A stretch of 57,060 nt of DNA, from positions 21,018 to 78,077 of the forward strand of contig JAPPNY010000033.1 of assembly GCA_028818385.1 (NCBI GenBank). Reading direction: 5' to 3'. The translations under genes and the position numbers were made by a program. Positions within the stretch are counted from its first letter, which is position 1. Every line of letters begins with the position of its first letter. This DNA comes from Spirochaetaceae bacterium (GTDB taxonomy: Bacteria > Spirochaetota > Spirochaetia > SZUA-6 > Bin103). Below the pieces are notes generated by a model. It had not been told where the DNA came from. It worked only from the letters and a program-made list of their open reading frames with translations, and made no database searches. Below, piece after piece: positions 6,961 to 17,655 of the stretch.

Positions 6961-9687
6961 TTGCAGGCAACCACCGTGGACATTCTTCGTTTCTGGGGTA
7001 AGGCGCAGCCCCGCGACCCTGACGATGGCCCGCAGTGGCATCCTCTGGTCTTTCATTGCCTGGACGTGGCGGCGGTGGGGGCCGAGTTGCTGGCGTGCGG
7101 TCGCGGGCCGGGCGAAGGACTGATCCACCTGTTGGGACTCCCTCGGGAACAAGCGGTCCGCCTGATCGGCTACCTTCTGTGCCTGCACGACATAGGCAAG
7201 TTCGCGAAGAAGTTCCAGGCAAAGGTGCCGCATCGGTATCCCGACTGCTTCGGTGATGATCCTGCCGTGCTGGCGACTCGCTACGATCACGGAGTCGGCG
7301 GGCTGCGCCTCTACGACGCGGACGGTGACCTGTTCAATTTGCCGCGTGGGTCCAGTCGCAGTGCATGGCGACCCCTGATTTCGGCCGTAACCGGACACCA
7401 CGGGTCGCCACCGGAGCCTCGGGTGAATGACAGCCTGGTTTCACTGCGGCCCGACTACGGGACAGCGGGATTGCAGGCCGCCGGCACGTTCATCCAACGG
7501 GCTCACGAACTATTCGCCGTTCCGGTGCACTTGTCTCGCCTTGATCGAGCCTGTGCGCGCCGAGCGTCGTACGCTCTTGCCGGCGTCGCCATTCTGGCCG
7601 ACTGGATCGGATCCAGCCAGGAGTGGTTTCCGTATTGCGAGCCTCATCAGGATCTCGGAACGTACTGGAACGAGGCTCGGAGACAAGCAGTCCGTGCCGT
7701 CGAAGAGGCGGGCGTTATTCCGGCCGGCGTCAATGCACGCCTCGATTATGGGACGCTGATTGGTGGACATGCGCCGACTCCGATGCAGGCGTGGGCTCAG
7801 CGTGTCGATCTGCCGGCAGGCCCCGCGCTCTTCATGATCGAGGACGAGACGGGCAGCGGGAAAACCGAGGCGGCGCTGATGCTCGCGCATCGCCTGATGG
7901 CGTCGGGGCGAGCCGACGGCATCTACGTCGCGCTGCCCACGATGGCGACGGCGAACGCCATGTTCGACCGACTCGCGGCTGCCCATCGTCGTCTCTTCGC
8001 GGCGGATGATGTCCCGTCCGTCGCCTTGGTGCATGGCGCCCGCGAGATGCATCGGGGGTTTCGGTCGGCGATGCGAAGCGGTGGCCGGAACGAGTGTCCC
8101 TATTCCCGTGCAGGAGGCCCGGATGAAGCGGCCGAAACGACCGCATCGGCGGCGTGCGCGGCCTGGATCGCTGACGACAGACGGCGTGCATTCCTGGCCG
8201 ACGCCGGCGCCGGCACCGTAGATCAGGCGCTGCTGTCGGTATTGCCAAGCCGGCATCACGCGTTGCGACTGCTGGGACTCATGCGGCGAGTTCTCGTGCT
8301 CGACGAGGTGCACGCCTACGACGCCTACATGCAGCGCGAGATCGAATCGCTGCTCGAGTTCCAGGCCGGGCTGGGTGGATCCTCGATCCTGCTCTCGGCG
8401 ACTCTGCCCCTTTCGGTCCGACAACGGCTGGCTGACTCCTTCGCGAAGGGACTTGGCGATCAGTCGCAATCCCACCAGGCAATGGTTTCGTCGGAGTACC
8501 CTCTGGCGACGGTCTGCGGCGCCGACACGCGGACTTTCACCAGGGTCCAAGGACGTTCCGGGCGGGCACGATCGCTATCGGTGCGCTTCCTGAGGACTCC
8601 GGACGAGGGGTTGGACGCCGTCGAACACGCTGCCCACGCCGGTCGGGCTGTGCTCTACATTCGCAATACCGTGGACGACGCACTCGACGCACATGCGGCG
8701 CTGACGGACCGTGGGCTGACGCCCGATCTCTTCCATGCCCGCTTCGCGCTTGTGGATCGACTGGACATCGAGAGTCGAGTGGCCGGAATGTTCGGCAAGG
8801 ATGGCCGGGCCTCCCAGCGCGCCGGAAGGGTGCTCGTCGCGACGCAGGTGGTCGAGCAGTCGCTGGATCTCGACTTCGACGCCCTGGTCACCGATCTCGC
8901 CCCGATCGACCTTCTGATCCAGCGTGCCGGCCGACTCTGGCGGCACGATCGACCGGAACGGACCGGTCACGCGGAACTGCAGATCGTGGCTCCGGAGCCG
9001 GAACTGGACGCTCCCGCAGGCTGGTTCAGGACTGCATTCCCTCGCGTGGCGTATGTCTATCGGGATCATGCCCGCCTGTGGCTTACGGCGAGGGTGCTGA
9101 AGGAAGCCGGCGCGATCGAGAGCCCCGGAGGATTGCGGGCGCTCATCGAAGCGGTATACGGAGGCGGCGCTGATCAGCGCCTGCCGGACGCTCTGAGACA
9201 TAGCTTCTTCGACGCCAAAGGAAGGGAAGGAGCCGAGCGCGGAGTCGCGACCACCAACGTCCTCGATCTTGCCAAGGGCTATGTATGGGATGGCGGCGCT
9301 TGGGATAGCGACGCTCGCACGCCCACCCGACTCGTCGATGAGCCGCACGTCACGCTCCGGCTGGCGCGGGTCCGCGATGGTCGCGTCGAGCCATACGCCT
9401 ACGAGTCCGCTCCGGACGAACCGTGGCGGGCGTGGCGCCTCAGCGAAGTCAGCGCCAGCGCACGGCGTATCGGTGGAGAGGCTGTGCCGGCACAGCATGC
9501 GACGGCCGCGGCGGCCGCAAAGGCGGATTGGACACGACTCGATTCCGAGAAGGTCTTGGTCGTGCTTGAGGAGGCTGCTGCTGACGGGCTCCTGCTTGGG
9601 TCGGCGGCCGACGGGGTCTCGAAGCACGTCCCCCTACGGTATGATGCGCATGTGGGCTTGATCTGGGCTGGCGTAGCGCATGAGTAG
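6961..9687 (+). CDS. cas3: CRISPR-associated helicase/nuclease Cas3, type I-E
   Basis: This is recruited by Cascade to a target and then nicks, unwinds and degrades the DNA. The protein has 908 residues. An N-terminal HD nuclease domain shows HPLVFHCLD, LHDIGKF, DHGVGGL and TGHHGSP. The SF2 helicase has Walker A TGSGKTEAA near residue 296, Walker B/DEVH box VLDEVHAYD near 447, motif III LLSATLP, and the C-terminal QRAGRLWRH near 654. All key residues are present. The first possible start is TTG 6961. GTG 6976 (MDILRFWGKA) is an equally good alternative, with AGG eight bases upstream. It begins only 24 bases after the sialidase remnant and overlaps the casA start by 8 bases, so it leads the cas operon. 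Confidence 0.96.
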   Translation: MQATTVDILRFWGKAQPRDPDDGPQWHPLVFHCLDVAAVGAELLACGRGPGEGLIHLLGLPREQAVRLIGYLLCLHDIGKFAKKFQAKVPHRYPDCFGDDPAVLATRYDHGVGGLRLYDADGDLFNLPRGSSRSAWRPLISAVTGHHGSPPEPRVNDSLVSLRPDYGTAGLQAAGTFIQRAHELFAVPVHLSRLDRACARRASYALAGVAILADWIGSSQEWFPYCEPHQDLGTYWNEARRQAVRAVEEAGVIPAGVNARLDYGTLIGGHAPTPMQAWAQRVDLPAGPALFMIEDETGSGKTEAALMLAHRLMASGRADGIYVALPTMATANAMFDRLAAAHRRLFAADDVPSVALVHGAREMHRGFRSAMRSGGRNECPYSRAGGPDEAAETTASAACAAWIADDRRRAFLADAGAGTVDQALLSVLPSRHHALRLLGLMRRVLVLDEVHAYDAYMQREIESLLEFQAGLGGSSILLSATLPLSVRQRLADSFAKGLGDQSQSHQAMVSSEYPLATVCGADTRTFTRVQGRSGRARSLSVRFLRTPDEGLDAVEHAAHAGRAVLYIRNTVDDALDAHAALTDRGLTPDLFHARFALVDRLDIESRVAGMFGKDGRASQRAGRVLVATQVVEQSLDLDFDALVTDLAPIDLLIQRAGRLWRHDRPERTGHAELQIVAPEPELDAPAGWFRTAFPRVAYVYRDHARLWLTARVLKEAGAIESPGGLRALIEAVYGGGADQRLPDALRHSFFDAKGREGAERGVATTNVLDLAKGYVWDGGAWDSDARTPTRLVDEPHVTLRLARVRDGRVEPYAYESAPDEPWRAWRLSEVSASARRIGGEAVPAQHATAAAAAKADWTRLDSEKVLVVLEEAAADGLLLGSAADGVSKHVPLRYDAHVGLIWAGVAHE

Positions 9688-11373
9688 TGACGTGCCGCCC
9701 GAACCGTGCCCGACCGTGTTCAACCTGATTGACACGTCCTGGCTACCGGTGCAGCGGCGTAGTGGTGGCATTGAACGGATATCTCCCTGGCAGGTCAGCG
9801 ATCGGATCGAAGAGGATCCCATCGTCGCGTTTGCGTGGCCTCGACCGGACTTCAACGGTGCGGCGCACGAGTTTCTGATCGGTCTGCTGGCCACGGCCGC
9901 CGCACCGGCGGATGACGACGCGCGTGGGAGGACTGGTGGCTGACCCCGCCGATGCCCTCGCTGCTCAGACAGAGATTCGCCCAAATCGCCCCAGCCTTCG
10001 ATCTTGATGGGCCGGGTGCCCGGTTTCTGCAAGACACGGACGTGCTCGAAGGCGCCGAGGTCAAGGCGGTCTCCACGCTGCTGATCGACACACCAGGAAA
10101 GAACACCCTGTCCAACAATGCCGATTTGTTCGTGAAGCGTGGTGGTGCGCCGGTCATGAGCCGTGCCGCCGCGGCGATGGCCCTCTACACGTTGAGCGCG
10201 TATGCTCCCACCGGTGGCGCAGGTCATCGTACGTCGCTGCGCGGAGGTGGGCCGCTGACGACTCTCGTCGTGGCGTCCCATCGGCAATACGGTGACACAC
10301 TGTGGGGACGACTGTGGCCGAACGTCGAGACAAGCGAACACATTGCAGCTCGCACCACCGAGGCGGTTGCGCCCGACGATCTTGCGATGATCTTTCCGTG
10401 GCTCCTCGCGACGCGCATCTCGAACACGAAAGACGGCGGCAGATCGACCACACCGGCCGATGTCCATCCTCTCCAGGTGTATTGGGGCATGCCGCGGCGC
10501 ATTCGGATGCTGTTTGAAGAGGCACAGGATCGCCTGTGCGGCGTCACCGGGACGCGAGACAAAGTCGTTGTGACCGGCTATCGGACCAGAAACTACGGCA
10601 CCAACTACTCCGAGGGATTTCAGCATCCGCTTACGCCCTACTATCGACAGCGAGCAGGCACGACGAGCCTGCCGGTTCATCCTCAACCCGGCGGCATCAG
10701 CTATCGTCACTGGCCGGGTCTTGTCGTCCGGAGCCGTGATGGGTTGCGTGAGCCCGCTCAGGTCGTTCGGGATGTGCCTCAGAAGCACGCCATGAGCGGA
10801 GCCGTCCGTTTCGCGTCATTCGGCTTTGACATGGACAACATGAAGGCGAGGTCGTGGGTCGAGAGCGAGATGTCGCTGTGGCTTCTCGACAGCGCGGTAG
10901 CGCGCGACATGCTTGAGCGGTACGTGCAGCACGCGACGGCAGGTGCCGACAAAGTGACGTGGCTGCTTGTCCGGGCGGTAAAGTCCGCCTTGTACGACCG
11001 CCCGTCGGATGCGGCGGGCGACTACGGATTCATCGCGGAACGCTTCTATCGCGTCACGGAGGGAGAGTTCTACTTGGTGCTCGGGAGCGCGGCACGCCTG
11101 ATCGACGAACAAGCCGATGAGGACGACCCGACGGTCCAGGCGCGCGTAAAGTGGGCACACTGCCTGGCGAGTGCGGCGCTACGGCTGTTCGACGAATATG
11201 CGCCGTCGGATGCGTTGGAAGGCACCAACATGCACCGGCACGTCAAGGCACGGTTCTTTCTCCACCTCGCGGTCACTGGCCGTGGGGAGCCCGGAAAATC
11301 GCTGTACGGAGAACTCGGAATCGTGTCGCCCGACGCTGCCCGTGCACGCAAGCTCACGCAGGAGGCGACATGA
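9680..11373 (+). pseudogene. casA: Cascade large subunit Cas8e/CasA (Cse1), interrupted by a frameshift
   Basis: CasA recognises the PAM and recruits Cas3. The N-terminal piece from ATG 9680 reads FNLIDTSWLPV and FLIGLLATAAAPADDD, then runs into a stop at 9943. The rest of the protein is in another frame: reading from GCG at 9922, it gives AWEDWWLTPPMPSLL and continues through GGAGHRTSLRGGGPLTTL, the hallmark Cse1 segment, to TGA 11373. A two-base gain in the GACGACGCGCG tract (about 9918-9924), or equivalently a one-base loss, explains the break. The repaired protein would be about 563 residues, normal for the family. It overlaps cas3 upstream and casB downstream (ATGA). As sequenced, Cascade would lack its large subunit. 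Confidence 0.9.
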
Positions 11374-11915
11374 GCAAATCGGTGCGGCGGAACAAGGCCG
11401 CCGCGGTGGCGGAAGATTGGTGGCGGGCTCTGACCGCGGATCAATCGGCCGGGCGTGGGGCACGACGTGGGGCGCTCGCCCGCCTTCGTCGGGCTGTCAC
11501 TCCTCTGGAGGTGATGCAGGAGCCAGAGGCACTCCGCCTGATCGCTCGGTTGCCACGCAATCCGGAGCGAGTGGCGACTCTTGCAGGGATCTTGGCGTAC
11601 GTCCGAGAAACCGAAGGCCGGACTGTGGCTCGATCCATAGGTCGCGCTTCTCTCGACGATGAGAAAGCCATCCTGTCGGAAGTCCGCTTTCGCCGGCTGC
11701 TGCAGGCCCGGAACGACGAGCTAGAGCTATTGGAGGCGATGCGCCGCATCGTTCGGTTGACCAGCGGGAAAGTCAACGTGTACGACTTGTCCTACGCGGT
11801 CCTGCACTGGGGCGATCGCGTGCGGAAGCGCTGGATATTCGACTACTACGGCGTATCCGAGAGCACGCCGTCCGGAGATCATCCGGCCCTTTCTCCGGCG
11901 CACGACACCACTTGA
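11370..11915 (+). CDS. casB: Cascade small subunit Cse2/CasB (Cas11e)
   Basis: Two copies of this helical subunit line the belly of Cascade and stabilise the displaced DNA strand. The protein has 181 residues. The C-terminal LSYAVLHWGDRVRKRW is the diagnostic Cse2 motif. The N-terminus is basic and helical (KAAAVAEDWWRAL). ATG 11370 overlaps the casA stop (ATGA) and has GGAGG nine bases upstream, so translation may normally be coupled to casA. A longer frame is open from 11151, but that region is casA sequence. Confidence 0.95.
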   Translation: MSKSVRRNKAAAVAEDWWRALTADQSAGRGARRGALARLRRAVTPLEVMQEPEALRLIARLPRNPERVATLAGILAYVRETEGRTVARSIGRASLDDEKAILSEVRFRRLLQARNDELELLEAMRRIVRLTSGKVNVYDLSYAVLHWGDRVRKRWIFDYYGVSESTPSGDHPALSPAHDTT

Positions 11916-11934
11916 GTATAGGGAGCCTGATTCC

Positions 11935-12987
11935 ATGTCTGATTTTCTTCAACTTCATCTTCTTACGGTCTACGGGCCGTCCAACCTGAACCGGGACGAC
12001 ACCGGCCGGCCCAAGAGTGCTGTCTTTGGTGGCGTGCCACGTCTGCGCGTATCCTCGCAGAGCTTGAAGCGGGCGTGGCGTACCTCCGAGGTCTTCGCCC
12101 AGAAGCTTGACGGACACCTCGCGAGCCGCACGCAGCGGCTTGGGAAGGAGCTGTTCACACTGCTGCGCGATGGTGGAATGGACGACGACAAGGCTCTGGA
12201 GGCAGCACGCGACATCGCCGGAGTATTCGGCAAAATCCGCAACGTAAAGGATGCCGAGCCTACCTTCATCGAGCAGTTGGCGTTCGTCTCGCCCGAGGAA
12301 CGAACGAGAGCATTCGAGCTTGCGGAAAGAGCGCTTGGTGGCGAGACGATCGAAGACCCCAAGCCCGACGATCTGCTCCGCACCGCTGATACGGCGGCCG
12401 ACATCGCGATGTTCGGGCGCATGCTCGCCGATGCTCCCAAGTTCAACCGGGAAGCCGCCGTGCAGGTCGCTCACGCGTTCACGACCCATCGCGCGATTGC
12501 GGAGGACGACTATTACACCGCTGTCGACGATCTGAAATCCCGGGATGAACCGGAGGACGCCGGCGCCGGGTTTCTCGGCGTGCAGGAGTTCGGCTCAGGC
12601 GTCTTCTACCTCTACGTGTGTGTTGACCGGGAGCTGCTGCTCCGCAACCTGAGCGGTGAGCAATCGATACGCGACGCGAGCCTGGGCGCTCTCATACAGG
12701 CGGCGACGACCTGTGGGCCTCGCGGCAAGCAGGCGAGTTTTGCAAGTCGCGCACACGCGGTCTACGTGCTCGGCGAGAAGGGATCTGCGCAGCCGCGCAG
12801 TCTCGCCGCTTCCTTCCTCGATCCGATTGCCGGTGGCGACCATGCCAGTCGTTCCATCGAGCAACTGGAGTCCTTTCGTGACCGGTTGGACGCGGCGTAC
12901 GGGCCATGCGCCGATGGTCGTTACACCATGAACGTCTCGACCGGTGTGGGAACGCTGCAAGACTTGATCACCTTTGCGGCGAGTTGA
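11935..12987 (+). CDS. cas7: Cascade backbone subunit Cas7e (CasC/Cse4)
   Basis: Six copies form the helical backbone that holds the crRNA spacer. The protein has 350 residues, the usual length. The N-terminus LQLHLLTVYGPSNLNRDDTG followed by KSAVFGGVPRLRVSSQSLKR is the RNA-binding signature of the type I-E family. GVGTLQDLITF closes the fold. It starts 19 bases after casB with the RBS AGGGAGC. Part of the cas operon. Confidence 0.96.
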   Translation: MSDFLQLHLLTVYGPSNLNRDDTGRPKSAVFGGVPRLRVSSQSLKRAWRTSEVFAQKLDGHLASRTQRLGKELFTLLRDGGMDDDKALEAARDIAGVFGKIRNVKDAEPTFIEQLAFVSPEERTRAFELAERALGGETIEDPKPDDLLRTADTAADIAMFGRMLADAPKFNREAAVQVAHAFTTHRAIAEDDYYTAVDDLKSRDEPEDAGAGFLGVQEFGSGVFYLYVCVDRELLLRNLSGEQSIRDASLGALIQAATTCGPRGKQASFASRAHAVYVLGEKGSAQPRSLAASFLDPIAGGDHASRSIEQLESFRDRLDAAYGPCADGRYTMNVSTGVGTLQDLITFAAS

Positions 12988-12990
12988 GAC

Positions 12991-13719
12991 GTGCGGGTCC
13001 TGCTGTTCACCCTGTATGCGCCGATGGGATCGCTCGGTGAGATAGCCGTCGGTGAGCGCCGGATGAGTTGGACGCGGCCCTCGCGTTCGGCCGTGTTCGG
13101 GCTGGTGGCCGCGGCACTGGGGATTGAGCGAGCCGATGAAGCGGGCCACAGGCACCTCGAAACCGGTCTCTATTTTGCCGTCAGGACGGACGCAACGGGA
13201 CGCCCGTTCATGGACTACCACACCGCTCAAACTCCGAGGGCGCGCAAGGGCCGGTCATTCGCTACGCGGCGACAGGAAGTGATGTCCGGCGATGCCTACA
13301 CCATCCTGTCGAGCCGGGAGTGGCTCGCGGACCCATGCTTCACCGTGTCACTGTGGCCGCGCCCGAATGGAGGCGTCGATCTCGAAGAAGTCGGGGTCGC
13401 CCTGCGGCGGCCTCGGTTTGCACTCTATCTGGGCCGCAAATCGGCGCCACTGGGATTGCCCCTCAATCCCGTGATCGTCGAAGCTCAAACGTTCATGGAT
13501 GCGTTTTCAGTTCGACAGCGGAGTGATACCGAGCACGACGTTCTGGAGCGCATACGCGGCGGAGATGCGACCGAACTCATTGTCGCTTTCGATCAAGACG
13601 CTCCGGGAGCGCCGGCCGATGCTCGGCTCGAGCGTCGACGAGACGCGATCGTGAGCCGCCAGCGCTGGCAGTTCGCAGATAGACTTGAGGGCGTCGCAAC
13701 CGTGAGGTCGAGAGAGTGA
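12991..13719 (+). CDS. cas5: Cascade subunit Cas5e (CasD)
   Basis: This caps the 5' handle of the crRNA in Cascade. The protein has 242 residues. LLFTLYAPMGSLGEIAVGERR begins the RAMP fold, and SRSAVFGLVAAALGIER matches the conserved helix of Cas5e. RFALYLGRKSAPLGLPL is the second signature. GTG 12991 is three bases after the cas7 stop, and no better start exists. The 3' end overlaps the cas6e GTG by four bases. Confidence 0.95.
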   Translation: MRVLLFTLYAPMGSLGEIAVGERRMSWTRPSRSAVFGLVAAALGIERADEAGHRHLETGLYFAVRTDATGRPFMDYHTAQTPRARKGRSFATRRQEVMSGDAYTILSSREWLADPCFTVSLWPRPNGGVDLEEVGVALRRPRFALYLGRKSAPLGLPLNPVIVEAQTFMDAFSVRQRSDTEHDVLERIRGGDATELIVAFDQDAPGAPADARLERRRDAIVSRQRWQFADRLEGVATVRSRE

Positions 13720-14408
13720 CGCCTCCGGTTTTCCTTTCCCGTGCCAGTCTTCGACAGGATGCGGCCGTGAAGACGTTGCTACCGCTTCTTCTTGGTGATG
13801 GACCGAGCGCCGGACCGCGACATCCGGGACACCACCTCGTGTGGTCGCTGTTCGCCGACGCGCCGAACCGTAGTCGCGACTTCCTGTGGCGGGAAATGGG
13901 ACGAGGCACGTTCTTGATTCTCTCGGCTCGCAAACCAGTGAACCGGCACGGCCTGTTCGATGTCGACGAACCGAAGCCGTTCGCTCCGGTACTCGCTGCC
14001 GGAGACCGGCTGCGCTTTTCCTTGCGTGCCAACCCGGTGGTTCGCCGTCGCGTGGCGGAGCGAGTCCGTTCCTCCAAACATGACGTCGTCATGGACGCTC
14101 TGCGTGCCCGACCAAGCGGCCAGCGAGCCGCACACCGTCGAAGTGTGGTCCTTGAGCAGGGGTTCCTCTGGCTCCAGCGACAGGGACACCGAGCGGGATT
14201 TGACGTTCGAATCGACGATCTCCAGATCGAAGGGTACCAGCAGCATCGCCTCGGAAGAACACGGGCGTCGCTCATGTCTTACTCGACGCTGGACTTCGAC
14301 GGCGTGCTGGAAGTGCGGGATCCGGGAGCGCTTCTTTCGGGAATCGCCCGGGGATTCGGCGCCGCAAAGGCTTACGGTTGTGGTCTCATGCTCATTCGCC
14401 GATCCTGA
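13716..14408 (+). CDS. cas6e: crRNA endoribonuclease Cas6e (CasE/Cse3)
   Basis: This cuts the pre-crRNA at the base of each repeat hairpin and stays bound to the 3' handle. The protein has 230 residues. HHLVWSLFAD near residue 40 carries the His of the Cas6e catalytic site. The C-terminal Gly-rich loop GIARGFGAAKAYGCGLMLIRR is the family signature. It starts at GTG 13716 inside the cas5 stop (GTGA), implying coupled translation. The repeat in the adjacent array has a GC-rich stem with a short loop, the expected substrate. Confidence 0.94.
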   Translation: MTPPVFLSRASLRQDAAVKTLLPLLLGDGPSAGPRHPGHHLVWSLFADAPNRSRDFLWREMGRGTFLILSARKPVNRHGLFDVDEPKPFAPVLAAGDRLRFSLRANPVVRRRVAERVRSSKHDVVMDALRARPSGQRAAHRRSVVLEQGFLWLQRQGHRAGFDVRIDDLQIEGYQQHRLGRTRASLMSYSTLDFDGVLEVRDPGALLSGIARGFGAAKAYGCGLMLIRRS

Positions 14409-14422
14409 TCACGGCCGGCACG

Positions 14423-15665
<1,243 letters not shown>

Positions 15666-15756
15666 CCTGCTCGTTGGAGCCACCAAACCCTCACGAATCC
15701 GGCGGTACGTTCTTTGACAGAAATATCTTCTTTCTGAGAAACATGTTATAGGAAGT
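15666..15756 (+). promoter_or_regulatory. CRISPR leader
   Basis: This is the 91-base segment between the cas2 stop and the first repeat. The last 45 bases turn AT-rich in an otherwise GC-rich region and include TTGACA at 15714-15719 and TTATAG at 15746-15751. These two elements are too far apart to be one promoter. The leader position fits the array polarity, because the degenerate repeat lies at the opposite end. It presumably holds the array promoter and the Cas1-Cas2 docking site. Confidence 0.7.
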
Positions 15757-17372
15757 GTGTTCCCCGCACGCGCGGGGATGAACCCTTGAGCGACGACGAG
15801 ATCGCCTCCCTGTTCGAGTGTTCCCCGCACGCGCGGGGATGAACCGTAGAGCCCGACCTCCTGCGCCCGCCGGCGGGAGTGTTCCCCGCACGCGCGGGGA
15901 TGAACCGTACCTCGCCTGGATCCGCGAGCAGCTCGGCCAGTGTTCCCCGCACGCGCGGGGATGAACCGGTGCGGCGGCACGTGTCCATGTCGGCGCGAAG
16001 GTGTTCCCCGCACGCGCGGGGATGAACCGGTCGGCGACATCCTTCACGCGGCGCTCGGGCCGTGTTCCCCGCACGCGCGGGGATGAACCGGTAGACCTGA
16101 GAGACGGAGTACTCGGCCACCAGTGTTCCCCGCACGCGCGGGGATGAACCGGATGCTGTTCGTGTCGGTCGTGCCGCCTGCGAGTGTTCCCCGCACGCGC
16201 GGGGATGAACCGTAGGTCGTACGGGCGGATGCAACCGACTGCCACGTGTTCCCCGCACGCGCGGGGATGAACCGCTCTTGATCGGTGACGTGGTGAGCCA
16301 GCGGCAGTGTTCCCCGCACGCGCGGGGATGAACCGCAGACCGGGAGCTGTATCAAGCCGTTCTGGACGTGTTCCCCGCACGCGCGGGGATGAACCGCCGA
16401 AGCCCCGCCCCCTGATGCCGGTCTCTCAGTGTTCCCCGCACGCGCGGGGATGAACCGATCGCGCCCGCGGTGCTGATCGACGACAGCAAGTGTTCCCCGC
16501 ACGCGCGGGGATGAACCGCCACCCGTTTCCTGCTGCGCCTGGGCGAACGCGTGTTCCCCGCACGCGCGGGGATGAACCGGCAGGTAACGAAATCGGGCCT
16601 ACATCATCCAAGTGTTCCCCGCACGCGCGGGGATGAACCGTTGCCGTCGCGGCAATCGGCGCCCCGCAGATCGTGTTCCCCGCACGCGCGGGGATGAACC
16701 GAAGCAAGGGCGCCGGCGCCGGCAGGATCCAGAGTGTTCCCCGCACGCGCGGGGATGAACCGCCCGATCAGGCTCGCGAAGACGCGCCGCCGAAGTGTTC
16801 CCCGCACGCGCGGGGATGAACCGGTGGTGATCTCGGGGTACCGATCATCGCTCTAGTGTTCCCCGCACGCGCGGGGATGAACCGATCGGCAGCTCGATCG
16901 CCTGCAGGACCGCCGAGTGTTCCCCGCACGCGCGGGGATGAACCGGCGCGAAGGCGGAGGTGAATCGTCTCTTTCGCGTGTTCCCCGCACGCGCGGGGAT
17001 GAACCGCCAAGTGCAGCACCTCGTCCTCGCGATCGATCGTGTTCCCCGCACGCGCGGGGATGAACCTGTCGGCGAGCGAGCAACAGGAGGAGGGCAAGGG
17101 TGTTCCCCGCACGCGCGGGGATGAACCGGCGCCCGTCTGGATCAGATATCCGATCCGATCGTGTTCCCCGCACGCGCGGGGATGAACCGTCGACCGTGCC
17201 GGTGAACTCCTCGGCCTCGTAGTGTTCCCCGCACGCGCGGGGATGAACCGTAGGAGTCGTCGGAGGAGTCGGTCTCGTCCCAGTGTTCCCCGCACGCGCG
17301 GGGATGAACCGGCTGAGAGTGCCGAGGAGTGGGTAGTGGACGTGTGTTCCCCATACACCCCTCCTCCTTTCC
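15757..17372 (+). CRISPR. Type I-E CRISPR array, 26 full repeats plus one degenerate repeat, 26 spacers
   Basis: The 29-base repeat begins GTGTTCCCCGCACGCGCGGG and ends GATGAACCG. It contains the perfect stem CCCCGC/GCGGGG with an ACGC loop. Repeats start at 15757 and then every 61 bases. The one exception is the spacer at 16213-16245, which is 33 instead of 32 bases. The full repeats are identical except for base 29: C in the first repeat (15785) and T in the repeat starting at 17039. The last copy at 17344 keeps only GTGTTCCCC and then diverges, marking the leader-distal end. No two spacers look alike. The new-spacer end is next to cas2. Confidence 0.98.
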
Positions 17373-17655
17373 GCCGCCTCTGCTACACTCCTTTCGGACT
17401 GCTTGGGTGGGTCAAAATCCGATCGGCGTTTTGGCTCATTTTTTGGACCGGCGCCCGCAAGCCTTGTCCAGTTCTTCGCTTCGTCACCTCGGAAGAAGCT
17501 CCATCCAACTCTGGTGGCTGGAGACGGTGAGATCTGAGTGAGAGAGTCTGTCGCGAGGTTGCCAAGCTGGACGACAGGCACGACATCCGATCGCTTGGAA
17601 TCGGTGCGTTACGCTTGGCGTTGTTTGCAGCGGCTTCGAGGAGTGCGGCTTCGCC

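Noticed and set aside
9911..9930. Programmed ribosomal frameshifting in casA
   Set aside because: There is no slippery heptamer at GACGACGCGCG and no downstream pseudoknot could be recognised; a simple indel explains the sequence.
15714..15751. A complete promoter in the CRISPR leader built from TTGACA and TTATAG
   Set aside because: The elements are 26 bases apart, well beyond the 16-18 needed; the leader is listed without a defined promoter.
15691..17358. Long minus-strand frames across the CRISPR array reading RFIPARAGNT, VHPRACGEH and SSPRVRGT repeatedly
   Set aside because: They are translations of the 29-base repeat in three frames; such ARAGNT-type proteins are known artefacts of type I-E arrays.
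17373..17655. A gene or regulatory RNA between the array and the epimerase
   Set aside because: Frames here are short with no RBS or recognisable motif, and no convincing hairpin with a U-tract was seen.
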